From: Pseudomonadota bacterium
GTDB lineage: Bacteria > Pseudomonadota > Gammaproteobacteria > Burkholderiales > Rhodocyclaceae
DNA length: 64,000 nt
Assembly: GCA_018240785.1 (NCBI GenBank)
Contig: JAFEFC010000036.1
Location: forward strand, 186,001-250,000
Direction: 5' to 3'
Both the position numbers and the translations under genes were made by a program. The first letter of the stretch is position 1; each line of letters begins with the position of its first letter. Shown here one piece after another: positions 23,071 to 30,763 of this stretch. The notes below the pieces were generated by a model. That model did not search any database and had not been told where the DNA came from. It worked only from the letters and a program-made list of their open reading frames with translations.

Positions 23071-23598
23071 TCACCGATCGCGCACTCCGGGGGGTATGGA
23101 CGCGAGCCGGCGCAGGTAGGCGTCTTCCGCCTCGGCGGCCTTGCTGGCGCACTCCTGGGCCTGCCTACCCAGGGTGTGCAACAGGCTGATCTGCATGTTC
23201 AGCGTGATGCGCTGCAGCTCGATCGCGTGCAGGTCGGCCAGCAGGTTGACCGGCGTGCTGGTGCTCGCCATCAGCTCCTGCCACAGGGCCACGCCCATGG
23301 CCGAGCGGTCGTTCCTGCGCCAGCGCAGGAACGTCGTTCCCGCGCCAGTGGTCTGCTGGGCCAGTTCCACGGGCAGCAGATGGAAGGGATGCCCACCGGC
23401 CTGTTGCAGCACTTGTCGCTGCGCCAGGCCGATCAACTCGTCGCGCATGGCGAAGCACTGGCTGGCCCAGGCCTCCAAGTCCCCTTTACCTTTAAAAGGC
23501 TTTAAAAGGCCTTTTAGAGAGGCCGCGTGTTCCAGGCGCATGAAGGCTCCCTGTTGCAGGCCCCGGAAGTAGCGGGTCGGCTGGTTCAGATCGCTCAT
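23071..23598 (-). CDS. inrR: DUF3158 protein, InrR-like
   Basis: A 175-residue protein: TRYFRGLQQGAFMRLEHAASLKGLLKPFKG, FAMRDELIGLAQRQVLQQ, HLLPVELAQQTTGAGTTFLRWR (DUF3158 hallmarks). In ICEclc the gene at this position, inrR, activates expression of integrase and transfer genes; Pfam notes the link between DUF3158 and InrR. Start ATG overlaps the preceding stop (ATGA), so translation is coupled to the PFL_4669-type gene. The DNA near the 5' end contains a run of repeated CCTTTTAAAG-like units at about 23485-23517. Role by analogy only. Confidence 0.8.
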   Translation of the reverse strand: MSDLNQPTRYFRGLQQGAFMRLEHAASLKGLLKPFKGKGDLEAWASQCFAMRDELIGLAQRQVLQQAGGHPFHLLPVELAQQTTGAGTTFLRWRRNDRSAMGVALWQELMASTSTPVNLLADLHAIELQRITLNMQISLLHTLGRQAQECASKAAEAEDAYLRRLASIPPGVRDR

Positions 23599-24389
23599 GC
23601 GGATTCGTCCTCGCCGGCAGTGGCTGCGCCTTCGGACGGGTCGGCAGCAGCGGCCGCATCACCATCGACGCTGGTAGCGGCTGCGGCAGGATTCTCACCG
23701 CGCTGTTGCAGACCACGGCGCACCATGGGTGGCGCAAACGTCGAGCGGCGCGTGCCTTCGAGGACGTCCTGCGGCAACTCGCCGAACTTCTCCAGCGCGA
23801 CCCGCGCTGCGGCATTCTTCGCCGCGAAATCGTCGCGGGTGCAGCCCGAGTAGCGGTACTGCTGGGCCAGCGAGAACAGGCTGCGCAGCGCGTGCGCGCC
23901 CTCGTTGAGCCAGCGCTCCAAAGTGCTGCGGTCGATCAGCGCGGTGTGGTGGGCGAGGATCAGCTTGCGCGCGATGTCGTCGTAGTCGGCCAGGAGATAG
24001 ACGGCGGCAAAGCCCAACTGCGCATTGACGAACAGCGGCAGCTTGACGGGCTGCACGTTGAGGTTCTCGCCCAGGCTCAATGCCGCAGGCACGCCCGCCA
24101 GTGCCTGGTCCACTTGTTTGCGCAAGGTCTGCAGCGTGGTCCTGGTCTGGTCGAGCTTGTCCTCGATGCGCAGCATCCACCAGTCGCTGTAGGGGTCGTC
24201 CTGCTCCGAGCCGCGCTTCATCTTATTCATCACCGCGATGTAGCCGTTCAGGCCGACGATGCCGGGTCGCCCTTCGGCGGCGGCGCGGCCGTGCCAGATG
24301 CGGGAAGCGTGATGCGTGTGCAGCGTCAGCGACATCGCGCTGCGCAGGGAGCCGAGGTTGAGTTGCAATGGTTCGTTGCTGGTTGCCAT
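23595..24389 (-). CDS. PFL_4669/TIGR03761 family ICE protein
   Basis: The 264-residue product has the family pattern MSLTLHTHHASRIWHGRAA, GIVGLNGYIAVMNKMKRG, then DDPYSDWWMLRIEDKL and NAQLGFAAVYLLADYD(D), followed by LAHHTALIDR and a disordered Ala-rich acidic tail. This is the integrating conjugative element protein TIGR03761. It is found only in ICEs of this group between the replication protein and inrR. Function is not known. The 419-bp spacer upstream carries the duplicated segment. Confidence 0.86.
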   Translation of the reverse strand: MATSNEPLQLNLGSLRSAMSLTLHTHHASRIWHGRAAAEGRPGIVGLNGYIAVMNKMKRGSEQDDPYSDWWMLRIEDKLDQTRTTLQTLRKQVDQALAGVPAALSLGENLNVQPVKLPLFVNAQLGFAAVYLLADYDDIARKLILAHHTALIDRSTLERWLNEGAHALRSLFSLAQQYRYSGCTRDDFAAKNAAARVALEKFGELPQDVLEGTRRSTFAPPMVRRGLQQRGENPAAAATSVDGDAAAAADPSEGAATAGEDESA

Positions 24390-24620
24390 GGTGAGCGCTC
24401 GCAGTTGGACAGGGAGCCGCCAGCATCCGCATGCAGCGGAAGGCAGTCAGTCAACAAACCGAAATGAGCCGGCCCCCGGTTCTATGCGCGCTGGCGGCGC
24501 AGCGCGCAACGGTCCCTTGGAGGCCGGAGCATTCACGTTGGCGCTCCGTGCCTCGGTCGTTGACGGTATGCGTACTGCACCGCACGTCGCGCTGCCGTTC
24601 GACACGATCCTTCGCCGCGC

Positions 24621-24855
24621 AGCCGTCCCCAGTGGACCGTTCCGTTGAGCGCCATGGAGGTCTGCTTCATGGTCTTGCAGGCGCTCTACTCAGGTTTTGC
24701 GCAGCATGTCGCGCCGTCGTCCGGCGTTTCACCACACAGCCGTCCCCTGGGGACCGTTTCTGCCGACCGCCAAGGAGGTCTGCTTCATGGCCTTGCCAGG
24801 CCCTGCGCTCAGGATTTGCGCAGCAGATCGCGCAGGCGCTCGATGTGCTGCCGGG
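24621..24855 (-). repeat. Imperfect tandem duplication of about 118 bp after the replication gene
   Basis: Matching landmarks are repeated 117-119 bases apart: AGCCGTCCCC (24621, 24738), GGAGGTCTGCTTCATGG (24656, 24774) and CAGG(T/A)TTTGCGCAGCA (24691, 24810). The unit includes the last codons and stop of the STY4528-type gene, so the second copy preserves a decayed version of that ending. On the minus strand each copy holds an ATG opening MKQTS: 24729-24788 (19 residues) and 24533-24670 (45 residues), and a hairpin of GTCCCC/GGGGAC type. Confidence 0.7.
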
Positions 24856-26041
24856 CCACCGCGGGCGGCACGACGTTGCGCGGCGGCTCGGGCGGTGGCG
24901 CTCGCGCCGCCGATGGTGTTGGCGCTGCCGGGCTGGTCTGCTTGGCCCACGCATTGAACTCGCCGCGCATGGCGCGCTGGATGATGCCGAACAGGTACCC
25001 GGCGGGGTTGCGGATGCCATGCTTGCCGCACCGTGCGGCCCACTCGTCCAGCACAGCCTGCCGCAGGGCAGCGTCCACTTGCTGCAACGCCATCCTGGCG
25101 CCGGCTTGCTGTTCCGCCTTCAGTTCCGCGAAACGCTTGGGCCATTGCAGGTCGCCCAGCGCGCGCGCCTGCGCGGTAGTACGTACTTCATCAATACGAC
25201 TACTACGTACTGTACGGTCCTGCTTCGGATTCCGAAGAGCGCCGTCTGGCGCGGGTTTCGGCCCTGCTTCGGATTCCGAAGAAGGGCGTTCGCCATTCCG
25301 AAGAAGGCTGGCGGGCCCTTCTTCGGAATCGTGGATCGCATCCTCCTGTGGATAACTTGCGGTGGCGGTGATGCCCTGGTCGGCCAGGCGCTCGGCGAGC
25401 ACTTGCAGCCGCGACGGCAAGGTGCGTCCGGACAACATCGGGTCGTCCGCGATCTCCTGGAGGGTGTTGAGTCCCACCACCTGGACGGCCTTGGCGGAAT
25501 GCCCCAGCGACTGGCTGACCAGGGCCAGGTAGTCGGCGTCGAGCTGCATGGCCTCGAACAGTGTCAGGGGTTCGTCGTGCAGGACGTAGAGGTTTCCGAG
25601 GATGCGGCCGGTCTTGGGGTCGCGCCGTCGTCGCACGAGGCTCAGCCAGCGCGTCAGGCGCAGCAGCGTCAGCGCCCGCGCGACGGTCTCGTGGGAGGCT
25701 TGTCCCGCGCAGGGCATGGACGCCAGCCATGGGCGCAACTGCTCATAGGTCGGGAACGTCGTGACGCCGTCGTCGTTGAGCATCAGCCGGAACACCTGCC
25801 AGGCGTTGCGCTCCAGCGGTGTCAGGCGGCGGTCGACGAACAGCCGCCGCGGCACGCTCTCGTGCCGATTGCCACTGAATAGGAAGGCGTCGCCGGACGC
25901 CGCAGGCGTGGGCACTGCCATGGGCGCTGGCGCGCGGGGATTTGGATTGGGCGTGAGGTCCTTCAGCGCAGCGTCGAACAGGTCGGCGAGTGCGATGGGG
26001 CCTTGACGCGGGGCTCGTGGGGCGGTGTCGTCCACGGCCAT
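24809..26041 (-). CDS. STY4528-type ICE replication protein
   Basis: A 410-residue protein of the pathogenicity-island replication family. The N-terminal region has FLFSGNRHESVPRRLFVDRRLTPLERNAWQVFRLML and TFPTYEQLRPWLASMP with SHETVARALTLLRLTRWLSLV, a winged-helix-like DNA-binding part. After the linker (about residues 229-285) comes a helical C-terminal part (RNPAGYLFGIIQRAMRGEFNAW) typical of replication proteins that contact the helicase. The linker DNA carries palindromic repeats and a DnaA box. It starts three bases after the DUF2857 gene. Role in ICE replication is inferred from the family. Confidence 0.84.
   Translation of the reverse strand: MAVDDTAPRAPRQGPIALADLFDAALKDLTPNPNPRAPAPMAVPTPAASGDAFLFSGNRHESVPRRLFVDRRLTPLERNAWQVFRLMLNDDGVTTFPTYEQLRPWLASMPCAGQASHETVARALTLLRLTRWLSLVRRRRDPKTGRILGNLYVLHDEPLTLFEAMQLDADYLALVSQSLGHSAKAVQVVGLNTLQEIADDPMLSGRTLPSRLQVLAERLADQGITATASYPQEDAIHDSEEGPASLLRNGERPSSESEAGPKPAPDGALRNPKQDRTVRSSRIDEVRTTAQARALGDLQWPKRFAELKAEQQAGARMALQQVDAALRQAVLDEWAARCGKHGIRNPAGYLFGIIQRAMRGEFNAWAKQTSPAAPTPSAARAPPPEPPRNVVPPAVARQHIERLRDLLRKS
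25176..25355. other. Candidate replication origin inside the replication gene
   Basis: Repeats present: AGTACGTACT palindrome (25178-25187) and a similar TACTACGTAC (25201-25210); CCTGCTTCGGATTCCGAAG at 25219-25237 and again at 25263-25281; a perfect 13-bp inverted repeat ATTCCGAAGAAGG (25295-25307) with CCTTCTTCGGAAT (25317-25329); and a perfect DnaA box, TTATCCACA on the minus strand (25347-25355). All lie in the segment coding for the low-complexity linker. The layout resembles phage lambda ori within gene O. Origin function is inferred. Confidence 0.55.
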
Positions 26042-26044
26042 GGC

Positions 26045-26605
26045 CTAGTCCAATCCCTGATCGACCCAGTTCCTGATCGCGGCCCAGACCACCGAGAGCG
26101 GCAGTGACATGCCCTCGGCCAGGTCCATGGCCGCATCGAGAATCGAGGTCTCATCCTCCAGATCGACGTTCCTGCTGCTGGTCACGGCTTTCCATTGCCG
26201 CCAAAGTTCGGTGTCCTGGGTCTCGTCCAGGACGGGGTGGCGCCCCTTGCGCTTGGGCAGGCCGAGGATCTCCCGCCGCAGGGCGACTTCCTGATGGGTC
26301 AGGCCATAGAAGCGGCTGACCATCTCCGTGCTGGCCCCCAGCCGCAGCATGCGATCGACCGTGGCGATTTCCTTCTCCACGTCCTGTGCCTGGTTGAGCA
26401 GGCGCTGCAGCACTTCGCGGTTGACCGTGACCGAGCACCACGAGACGCTGGCGTTGGCCAGCACGCTGATCAGCGCGGGGTGCTTGAGCGCATCCAGCTC
26501 GGCCTCGCCGAAGCCCATCGCCTTGCAGCGGCGCAGTTGGCCGTTGCGAAGGTCATACAGCGCCTGGGCAATCACGGCCTGGTTGAGCGGATGCGATGTG
26601 GACAT
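26045..26605 (-). CDS. DUF2857 family protein
   Basis: The 186-residue product has MSTSHPLNQAVIAQALYDLRNGQLRRCKAMGF, LKHPALISVLANASVSWCSV, and LGLTHQEVALRREILGLPKRKGR-like residues (here YGLTHQEVALRREILGLPKR), matching DUF2857, a regulator-like ICE protein with a helix-turn-helix-type middle. The ATG at 26605 is preceded by GGGAGGC; a second possible start at 26623 overlaps parB. It lies between parB and the replication gene with almost no spacing, so it is part of that operon. Function is not established. Confidence 0.82.
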   Translation of the reverse strand: MSTSHPLNQAVIAQALYDLRNGQLRRCKAMGFGEAELDALKHPALISVLANASVSWCSVTVNREVLQRLLNQAQDVEKEIATVDRMLRLGASTEMVSRFYGLTHQEVALRREILGLPKRKGRHPVLDETQDTELWRQWKAVTSSRNVDLEDETSILDAAMDLAEGMSLPLSVVWAAIRNWVDQGLD

Positions 26606-26619
26606 GCGGCCTCCCTCGC

Positions 26620-28293
26620 TCACGTCCCGGGCGCCGTGGTGCCGGCTTCCAGGTCCAGCAGACGCCGGGCCAGGCGGAGCAGCCGAAATAGCTTGACCAA
26701 CGCCGTGTCGCTCAAGCGCCTTGTGCAGTCGCCGTGGTGTTGACCCTGGCCGTGCAGCAGTGCTGGCAAGTCGGCGGCGAGCTGCGCGCCATCCACGCCC
26801 GCTTCAGCAGTGGGCTGACCCGTCAGAGTGATGAGCAGCGCCAGCACCGCCCGGCCGAGCGGCGATGGTGCATGGGCGGGCGCGCAGCAAACGAAGCCGA
26901 TGCCATCGGAGCGATCCTCGATGCACTCGTCCAGGGCTGCCTCCCCGGCGATCTCGCGCGCGAACTGCGCGATGTGGATGCGCAGCCGATCGGGCGTGTC
27001 CAGGCCGGCGTCGATGTACCAGACGTCGGAGATCGGATAGAGCCCGCCGGCTTGCACCGGGATGGACTGCAGCACGCTCGCCGAGAAGTCGGGCGGCAGC
27101 GCATCGCCCAACTGGTCGGCAACCATGCGCTGGATCGACTGCAGCCGTTCGGTCGTCGGTGCCGGCGAGACGATGTGCTCGAGAAGCAGATCGCCTGGTG
27201 CGGCCGTGGGGCTTTCCGTTGTCGTCTCTCGGGCCGTATCCTCGCGCAAGGTGGGCTCGGACGCCGGAGGGCTGGCGGGTGGAGGACTGGCCGCCGCTGC
27301 AGGCTTGGCGATGGACGATGCTACGCCCGGGGGAGGCGGCGTGCCGGCGGTGGGCGAAGGCAACGCCGGCGGCGCCGCAGGTGGCGTCGGGTCACTGACC
27401 AGCGCCCGGTGGCGGCTTTCCGATTCGGTCAGGTCCAGCGCCAACACGTCGTAGCCGATGCCCAGCAGCTCGGACATCTGGCCGATCAGCTCGTCCTGCA
27501 CGCGCTGCGGCGCGAACTCGTCGCCCTGCGTGTCGAACTGCGCCAGCACCTCCTGAAAGAAGCTGTCGAAGTCCAGCGGCAGCGTGCGGTCCTTGGCATA
27601 GTGCTCCCAGGTGCGCTTGCAGGCCGTCCGCATGACCGACAGCCGCTCGACCTGGTGGCGCCCCAGGCCGCCATAGAGCACAGTGGGAATGGCGGGCAGC
27701 AGGTAGCGCACCGCGTCGGCCATGCGGGTGATGTGCGACCGCTGGACGGGGAACCCATCGGCCGCCAGGCGGCGGGCCAGTTCCGACTGGCTCAGGGCGG
27801 CGCTACTCTCCTGCTCGTAGAACTCGCGTGCTTTCTCGACGCCGAGCGCGCGCTCGATGAACGTGAGGCCACCGCGCAGTTCGTTCTCGGCAAGATGCCC
27901 GGTCAGCGCGACGATTTCACCGCGCTCCGGCCATGGCCGAAACAGGCACGATATGCGGAAGAAGCGTTCGTCCTTGGTCTCCGACCAGAGTTCGCGCAGG
28001 ATCGCCAGCCGCGTGTTGCCGCCGTTGCGGATGATGTAGTGGTCCTCGCCGGGCCGGCGGGTGATGGCTGGCGCCGCGTCCAGGCCGCGCTCGCGGATGG
28101 ACGCCTTGATTTCCTCGTAGGCGGGGTTGCGCTTCATGCGCGGGTCATGGTCGTAGGGCCGCAGCTGGTCCAGCGTCACGACCATGGGCGTGTCCGCGAT
28201 CGGGTCGCTCAAGGCCGTAGCCGCTGGGCCGCTGCGCTCGAAGCCGGCCGCGAGCAGCTTGCCGGCCATGTCCTGCGAGGTCATGTCAGCCAT
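26620..28293 (-). CDS. parB: ParB family partition protein of the ICE
   Basis: A 557-residue ParB-like protein. The N-terminal ParB/Srx domain has VVTLDQLRPYDHDPRMKRNP, IKASIRERGLDAAP and the nucleotide-binding signature IIRNGGNTRLAIL; a helix-turn-helix follows (LSQSELARRLAADGFPVQRSHITRM region). A proline/alanine linker (about residues 305-385) leads to a C-terminal domain unique to ICE ParBs, with GLYPISDVWYIDAGL. With ParA it should stabilise the excised element. The ATG at 28293 lies within the end of the small gene upstream (8-base overlap), so the two are translationally coupled. Confidence 0.9.
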   Translation of the reverse strand: MADMTSQDMAGKLLAAGFERSGPAATALSDPIADTPMVVTLDQLRPYDHDPRMKRNPAYEEIKASIRERGLDAAPAITRRPGEDHYIIRNGGNTRLAILRELWSETKDERFFRISCLFRPWPERGEIVALTGHLAENELRGGLTFIERALGVEKAREFYEQESSAALSQSELARRLAADGFPVQRSHITRMADAVRYLLPAIPTVLYGGLGRHQVERLSVMRTACKRTWEHYAKDRTLPLDFDSFFQEVLAQFDTQGDEFAPQRVQDELIGQMSELLGIGYDVLALDLTESESRHRALVSDPTPPAAPPALPSPTAGTPPPPGVASSIAKPAAAASPPPASPPASEPTLREDTARETTTESPTAAPGDLLLEHIVSPAPTTERLQSIQRMVADQLGDALPPDFSASVLQSIPVQAGGLYPISDVWYIDAGLDTPDRLRIHIAQFAREIAGEAALDECIEDRSDGIGFVCCAPAHAPSPLGRAVLALLITLTGQPTAEAGVDGAQLAADLPALLHGQGQHHGDCTRRLSDTALVKLFRLLRLARRLLDLEAGTTAPGT

Positions 28294-28555
28294 GGCCGCA
28301 CCCCTCGCAGTCCCCACGACCGCCGGCCGGCGCCATGCGGGCCTCTCGCTCGGCGCGGCGGATCTGCGCACGGGCGTTCAATTCGGCCCGGTGGTCGCTC
28401 GCGGTCGAACTGGTGTAGATCGCCGCGCAGCCGGCCTTGGTGAACTTGAGGTGCCCGCCCGGCGTGCGCTTGACGTGCCAGCCTTCACCGACCGCGAACT
28501 CGATCAGCGCGCGCAGCCGCTTGTGGCCGCGGGCCAGTTCATGTGCGTTCGCCAT
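28286..28555 (-). CDS. shi: Small shi-like protein between parA and parB (HicA-like fold)
   Basis: An 89-residue protein, MANAHELARGHKRLRALIEFAVGEGWHVKRTPGGHLKFTKAG(C) in outline, whose EGWHVKRTPGGHLKFTK motif with its histidine looks like the HicA toxin fold (double-stranded RNA-binding-like). In ICEclc the gene in the same place, shi, helps arrest growth of transfer-competent cells together with parA. It overlaps parA at its start (17 bases) and parB at its end, so all three are one translational unit. The C-terminus has a CEGCGHG motif. No HicB-like antitoxin gene is seen. Symbol assigned by position. Confidence 0.65.
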   Translation of the reverse strand: MANAHELARGHKRLRALIEFAVGEGWHVKRTPGGHLKFTKAGCAAIYTSSTASDHRAELNARAQIRRAEREARMAPAGGRGDCEGCGHG

Positions 28556-29414
28556 GGGACCTCCCGGCATCAAGAGGACGTGGCGGGCGACCGGACATTG
28601 CGGCAAATCTGTCCTGCCATTGCGGGAACAGCTCGCTTGCGAGCGCGCGCATCGTGTCGAGCGAGGCCGGCGCGACCCTGCCGGGCGGCTGGCGGTGCTC
28701 GACCCGATGCACCGGCAGGCCGCGCGTCGCGGCGCGCGGATAGGCTTCGATGGCTGGCACGTCGGTGGCGAGCACGCGGATGCCGGCATGGTCTTGGAAC
28801 AGGTCGCGCAGGGCCTGCTGGATCAGTCGGGCGTTCGCCGACACCGGGTGGACGCGGTTGATGAGCAGGTGCAGCGGCGGCGGTTCGATGCCCAGGTGCC
28901 GGTACGGCGCGATGTCTTCGAGCAACTGCATGGTGCCGCGTCGAAGCTCCCGGGCCGCGAGGATTTCCGGCGTGACGGGCGACAGCGCAAGGTCGGAGGC
29001 GAGCACCGCCATCTCCAGCAGCACGGAACGCGCGCCCTGGGTGTCGATCAGCACCAGGTCGTAGAGGGGAGCAAGTGCTGGCAGCAGATGCCGCAGCCGC
29101 AGGCGGCCATCCGGCGCATGCAGCAATAAGGTGTTCAGCTCGCCCCGGTGGTCGTTGGACAGCACCAGGTCCAGGCCCGCGATGATCGTGCGGGACACGA
29201 GCTGGCCAAGGTCGCGCTCGTTGAAGGCCAACAGCTCATAGATGCCGCCCGGCGCGCGCTGGGTCAGTTCGTAGTAGGAGGACAAGGTGGGCTGCACGTC
29301 GAGATCGAGCAGCAGCACGCGCAGGCCCGCGTCCGCGGCGAGCCCGCCCAGGTTGGCGGCCGTCGTGGTCTTGCCGACGCCGCCCTTCGTTGAAATGATG
29401 GATACGACCTGCAT
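28539..29414 (-). CDS. parA: ParA family ATPase of the ICE
   Basis: A 291-residue Walker-type ParA ATPase: the deviant Walker A KGGVGKTT with its signature lysine at residues 10-17, VLLLDLDVQPTLSSYY (Walker A' Asp), and YDLVLIDTQGARSVLLEMA (Walker B). No N-terminal helix-turn-helix is present, so it is the short form that depends on ParB for specificity. It works in partition of the ICE; with shi it has been tied to growth arrest in ICEclc. It is the first large gene of the parA-shi-parB unit, 42 bases after alpA. Confidence 0.93.
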   Translation of the reverse strand: MQVVSIISTKGGVGKTTTAANLGGLAADAGLRVLLLDLDVQPTLSSYYELTQRAPGGIYELLAFNERDLGQLVSRTIIAGLDLVLSNDHRGELNTLLLHAPDGRLRLRHLLPALAPLYDLVLIDTQGARSVLLEMAVLASDLALSPVTPEILAARELRRGTMQLLEDIAPYRHLGIEPPPLHLLINRVHPVSANARLIQQALRDLFQDHAGIRVLATDVPAIEAYPRAATRGLPVHRVEHRQPPGRVAPASLDTMRALASELFPQWQDRFAAMSGRPPRPLDAGRSHGERT

Positions 29415-29456
29415 GGCGCTCTCCGGCTGGGAATGGGAAGTCCGCGGGAGAACGGG

Positions 29457-29669
29457 TCAGGTCCGGTGGTTGAGGCGCTCGGCGATCCACTGGTCGATTT
29501 CGATCGAATCCCAGCCGACGGCGCGCACGCCCAGGCGCAGCGCCTGGGGAAACTGGCGCTTCTTCATCAGGTTGTAAATGTGGGCGCGTTTGAAGCCGGA
29601 CTTGGCTTCGACTTCATCGAGCCGCAGGATGCGGCGCTCGTTCGGCGGGAGTACAGGGGGCTGCGACAT
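29457..29669 (-). CDS. alpA: AlpA family excision/regulatory protein
   Basis: A 70-residue helix-turn-helix protein with the AlpA core ILRLDEVEAKSGFKRAHIYNL(M)KKRQFP, RLGVRAVGWDSIEIDQWI. AlpA proteins act as transcription regulators or recombination directionality factors in islands. The ATG at 29669 (AGGAG upstream) is preferred to the GTG at 29678. It heads the alpA-parA-shi-parB group at the ICE end, with a palindromic operator candidate 74 bases upstream. Confidence 0.88.
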   Translation of the reverse strand: MSQPPVLPPNERRILRLDEVEAKSGFKRAHIYNLMKKRQFPQALRLGVRAVGWDSIEIDQWIAERLNHRT

Positions 29670-29742
29670 GGCGGTCACTCCTGAACGCTCGGTGGCGTTT
29701 GTTGGCGTGACCTTTATTCAATAGACCTGGCTGCGGAAAGAC

Positions 29743-29756
29743 ATTGCAAATGCAAT
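29743..29756. promoter_or_regulatory. Palindromic operator candidate upstream of alpA
   Basis: ATTGCA-AA-TGCAAT is a perfect 6-bp inverted repeat in an unusually AT-rich part of the spacer. On the minus strand it overlaps a TTGCAA that could serve as -35 element. It is a likely binding site for the regulator of the alpA operon. Confidence 0.45.
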
Positions 29757-29788
29757 CTCCGCGGTTGCACATACAAGCTGGAAAAACC

Positions 29789-30535
29789 TCATGCGCTTGC
29801 GCTACGGACGTACTTCCTGGCGTTGGCGAACTTGCCGTTCAAGGTTCGCTCCGTGATGCCCATGGTGCCGCCGAAGTGGGCGACCAATGCCGAGACGAGT
29901 GCCTCCTGTGTTTTGAAGCTGGAATAGGGCACACCCGAAGGGGACTGGCCCAGCATCAGCGTCAGCATCCCGCCGATGATGTTGAGATACGTCGTCTCCG
30001 CTCGCTCGCTGATCTCGCATTGCTTGGAAGCCAGCAGCGCGGTGGACTGCTTGAGCAAGGTGTCGCGCTGCTCCTGCAATTCCTGCATCTGGCGACGCGC
30101 ATGCTCCAGGGCCGCCTGAAGGGCCAGTCGCTCGATCAGGATCGCCTGTCCTGTTTCCAAGGTGATAAAAGGATGCGCCATGCGTTCGCCACGGCTGAAC
30201 AGGAATCCTGGCCGGTGCTCGGGATAGTGGTTGCGCATCCAGCGCTTCAGATCGACATGGCGAACGGTCAGATCCGGCGACTGCAGCAGCTTCGGATCAT
30301 TGAGCGTGATGCCGTTCTGGCCGTAGGGCAACTCCCCGTTGAGGATGCCGTCATAGATACGCTCCGAGTACAGCCGGCACTCATTCCATCGCGGGCAATT
30401 CAACGATGGAGGCAGGAAGCGCGGTGACGCGATCGCAGCCAGGATCATCGGCAGGTACCGCAGCAACCCGGCCCACCGTATGGCAGCCTCGATGGGACGA
30501 TAGAACACCTTCGATGTTGGAATGTCCTTGTGCAT
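29789..30535 (-). CDS. Conserved hypothetical protein at the ICE end (248 aa)
   Basis: The product begins MHKDIPTSKVFYRPIEAAIR and contains CPRWNECRLYSERIYDGI, PDLTVRHVDLKRWMRNHYPEHRPGF, a coiled-coil-like segment (ALEHARRQMQELQEQRDTLL) at about residues 140-165 and a C-terminal domain with TYLNIIGGMLTLMLG and GGTMGITERTLNGKFANARK. The last part resembles a small DNA-binding domain seen in recognition of repeated helices, so it may be a regulator. An AAAGGAG precedes the ATG. It reads toward alpA. I cannot assign a family. Confidence 0.72.
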   Translation of the reverse strand: MHKDIPTSKVFYRPIEAAIRWAGLLRYLPMILAAIASPRFLPPSLNCPRWNECRLYSERIYDGILNGELPYGQNGITLNDPKLLQSPDLTVRHVDLKRWMRNHYPEHRPGFLFSRGERMAHPFITLETGQAILIERLALQAALEHARRQMQELQEQRDTLLKQSTALLASKQCEISERAETTYLNIIGGMLTLMLGQSPSGVPYSSFKTQEALVSALVAHFGGTMGITERTLNGKFANARKYVRSASA

Positions 30536-30763
30536 GTCTTCGTCTCCTTTCGGAAGCGCTACATCACCGGCTCCTTTCTTGCCCTGCCAAGGGCTGCTGT
30601 GTCGTTATGACCTTCCGCGGGTGCCTGGGAAGATGCCCTGAACGTAGACGGGCGAGGTGATTGGTTTGGCGTCCGCTGTAGGTGGCCTCGTCTTGCTCGT
30701 TGTGCAAGAATCGATCGGTTGCCGGCCCATCGAGCGATGAGGACGAAAGCTCGATATTGGCGC

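Noticed and set aside
24660-24800. GGAGGTCTGCTTCATGG as plus-strand Shine-Dalgarno plus start codons
   Set aside because: The downstream plus-strand frame runs into the antisense of the replication gene; the conserved reading is on the minus strand (MKQTS).
25219-25329. CRISPR-like repeats within the replication gene
   Set aside because: Repeats are palindromic, unevenly spaced, only a few in number and within a coding linker; origin iterons fit better.
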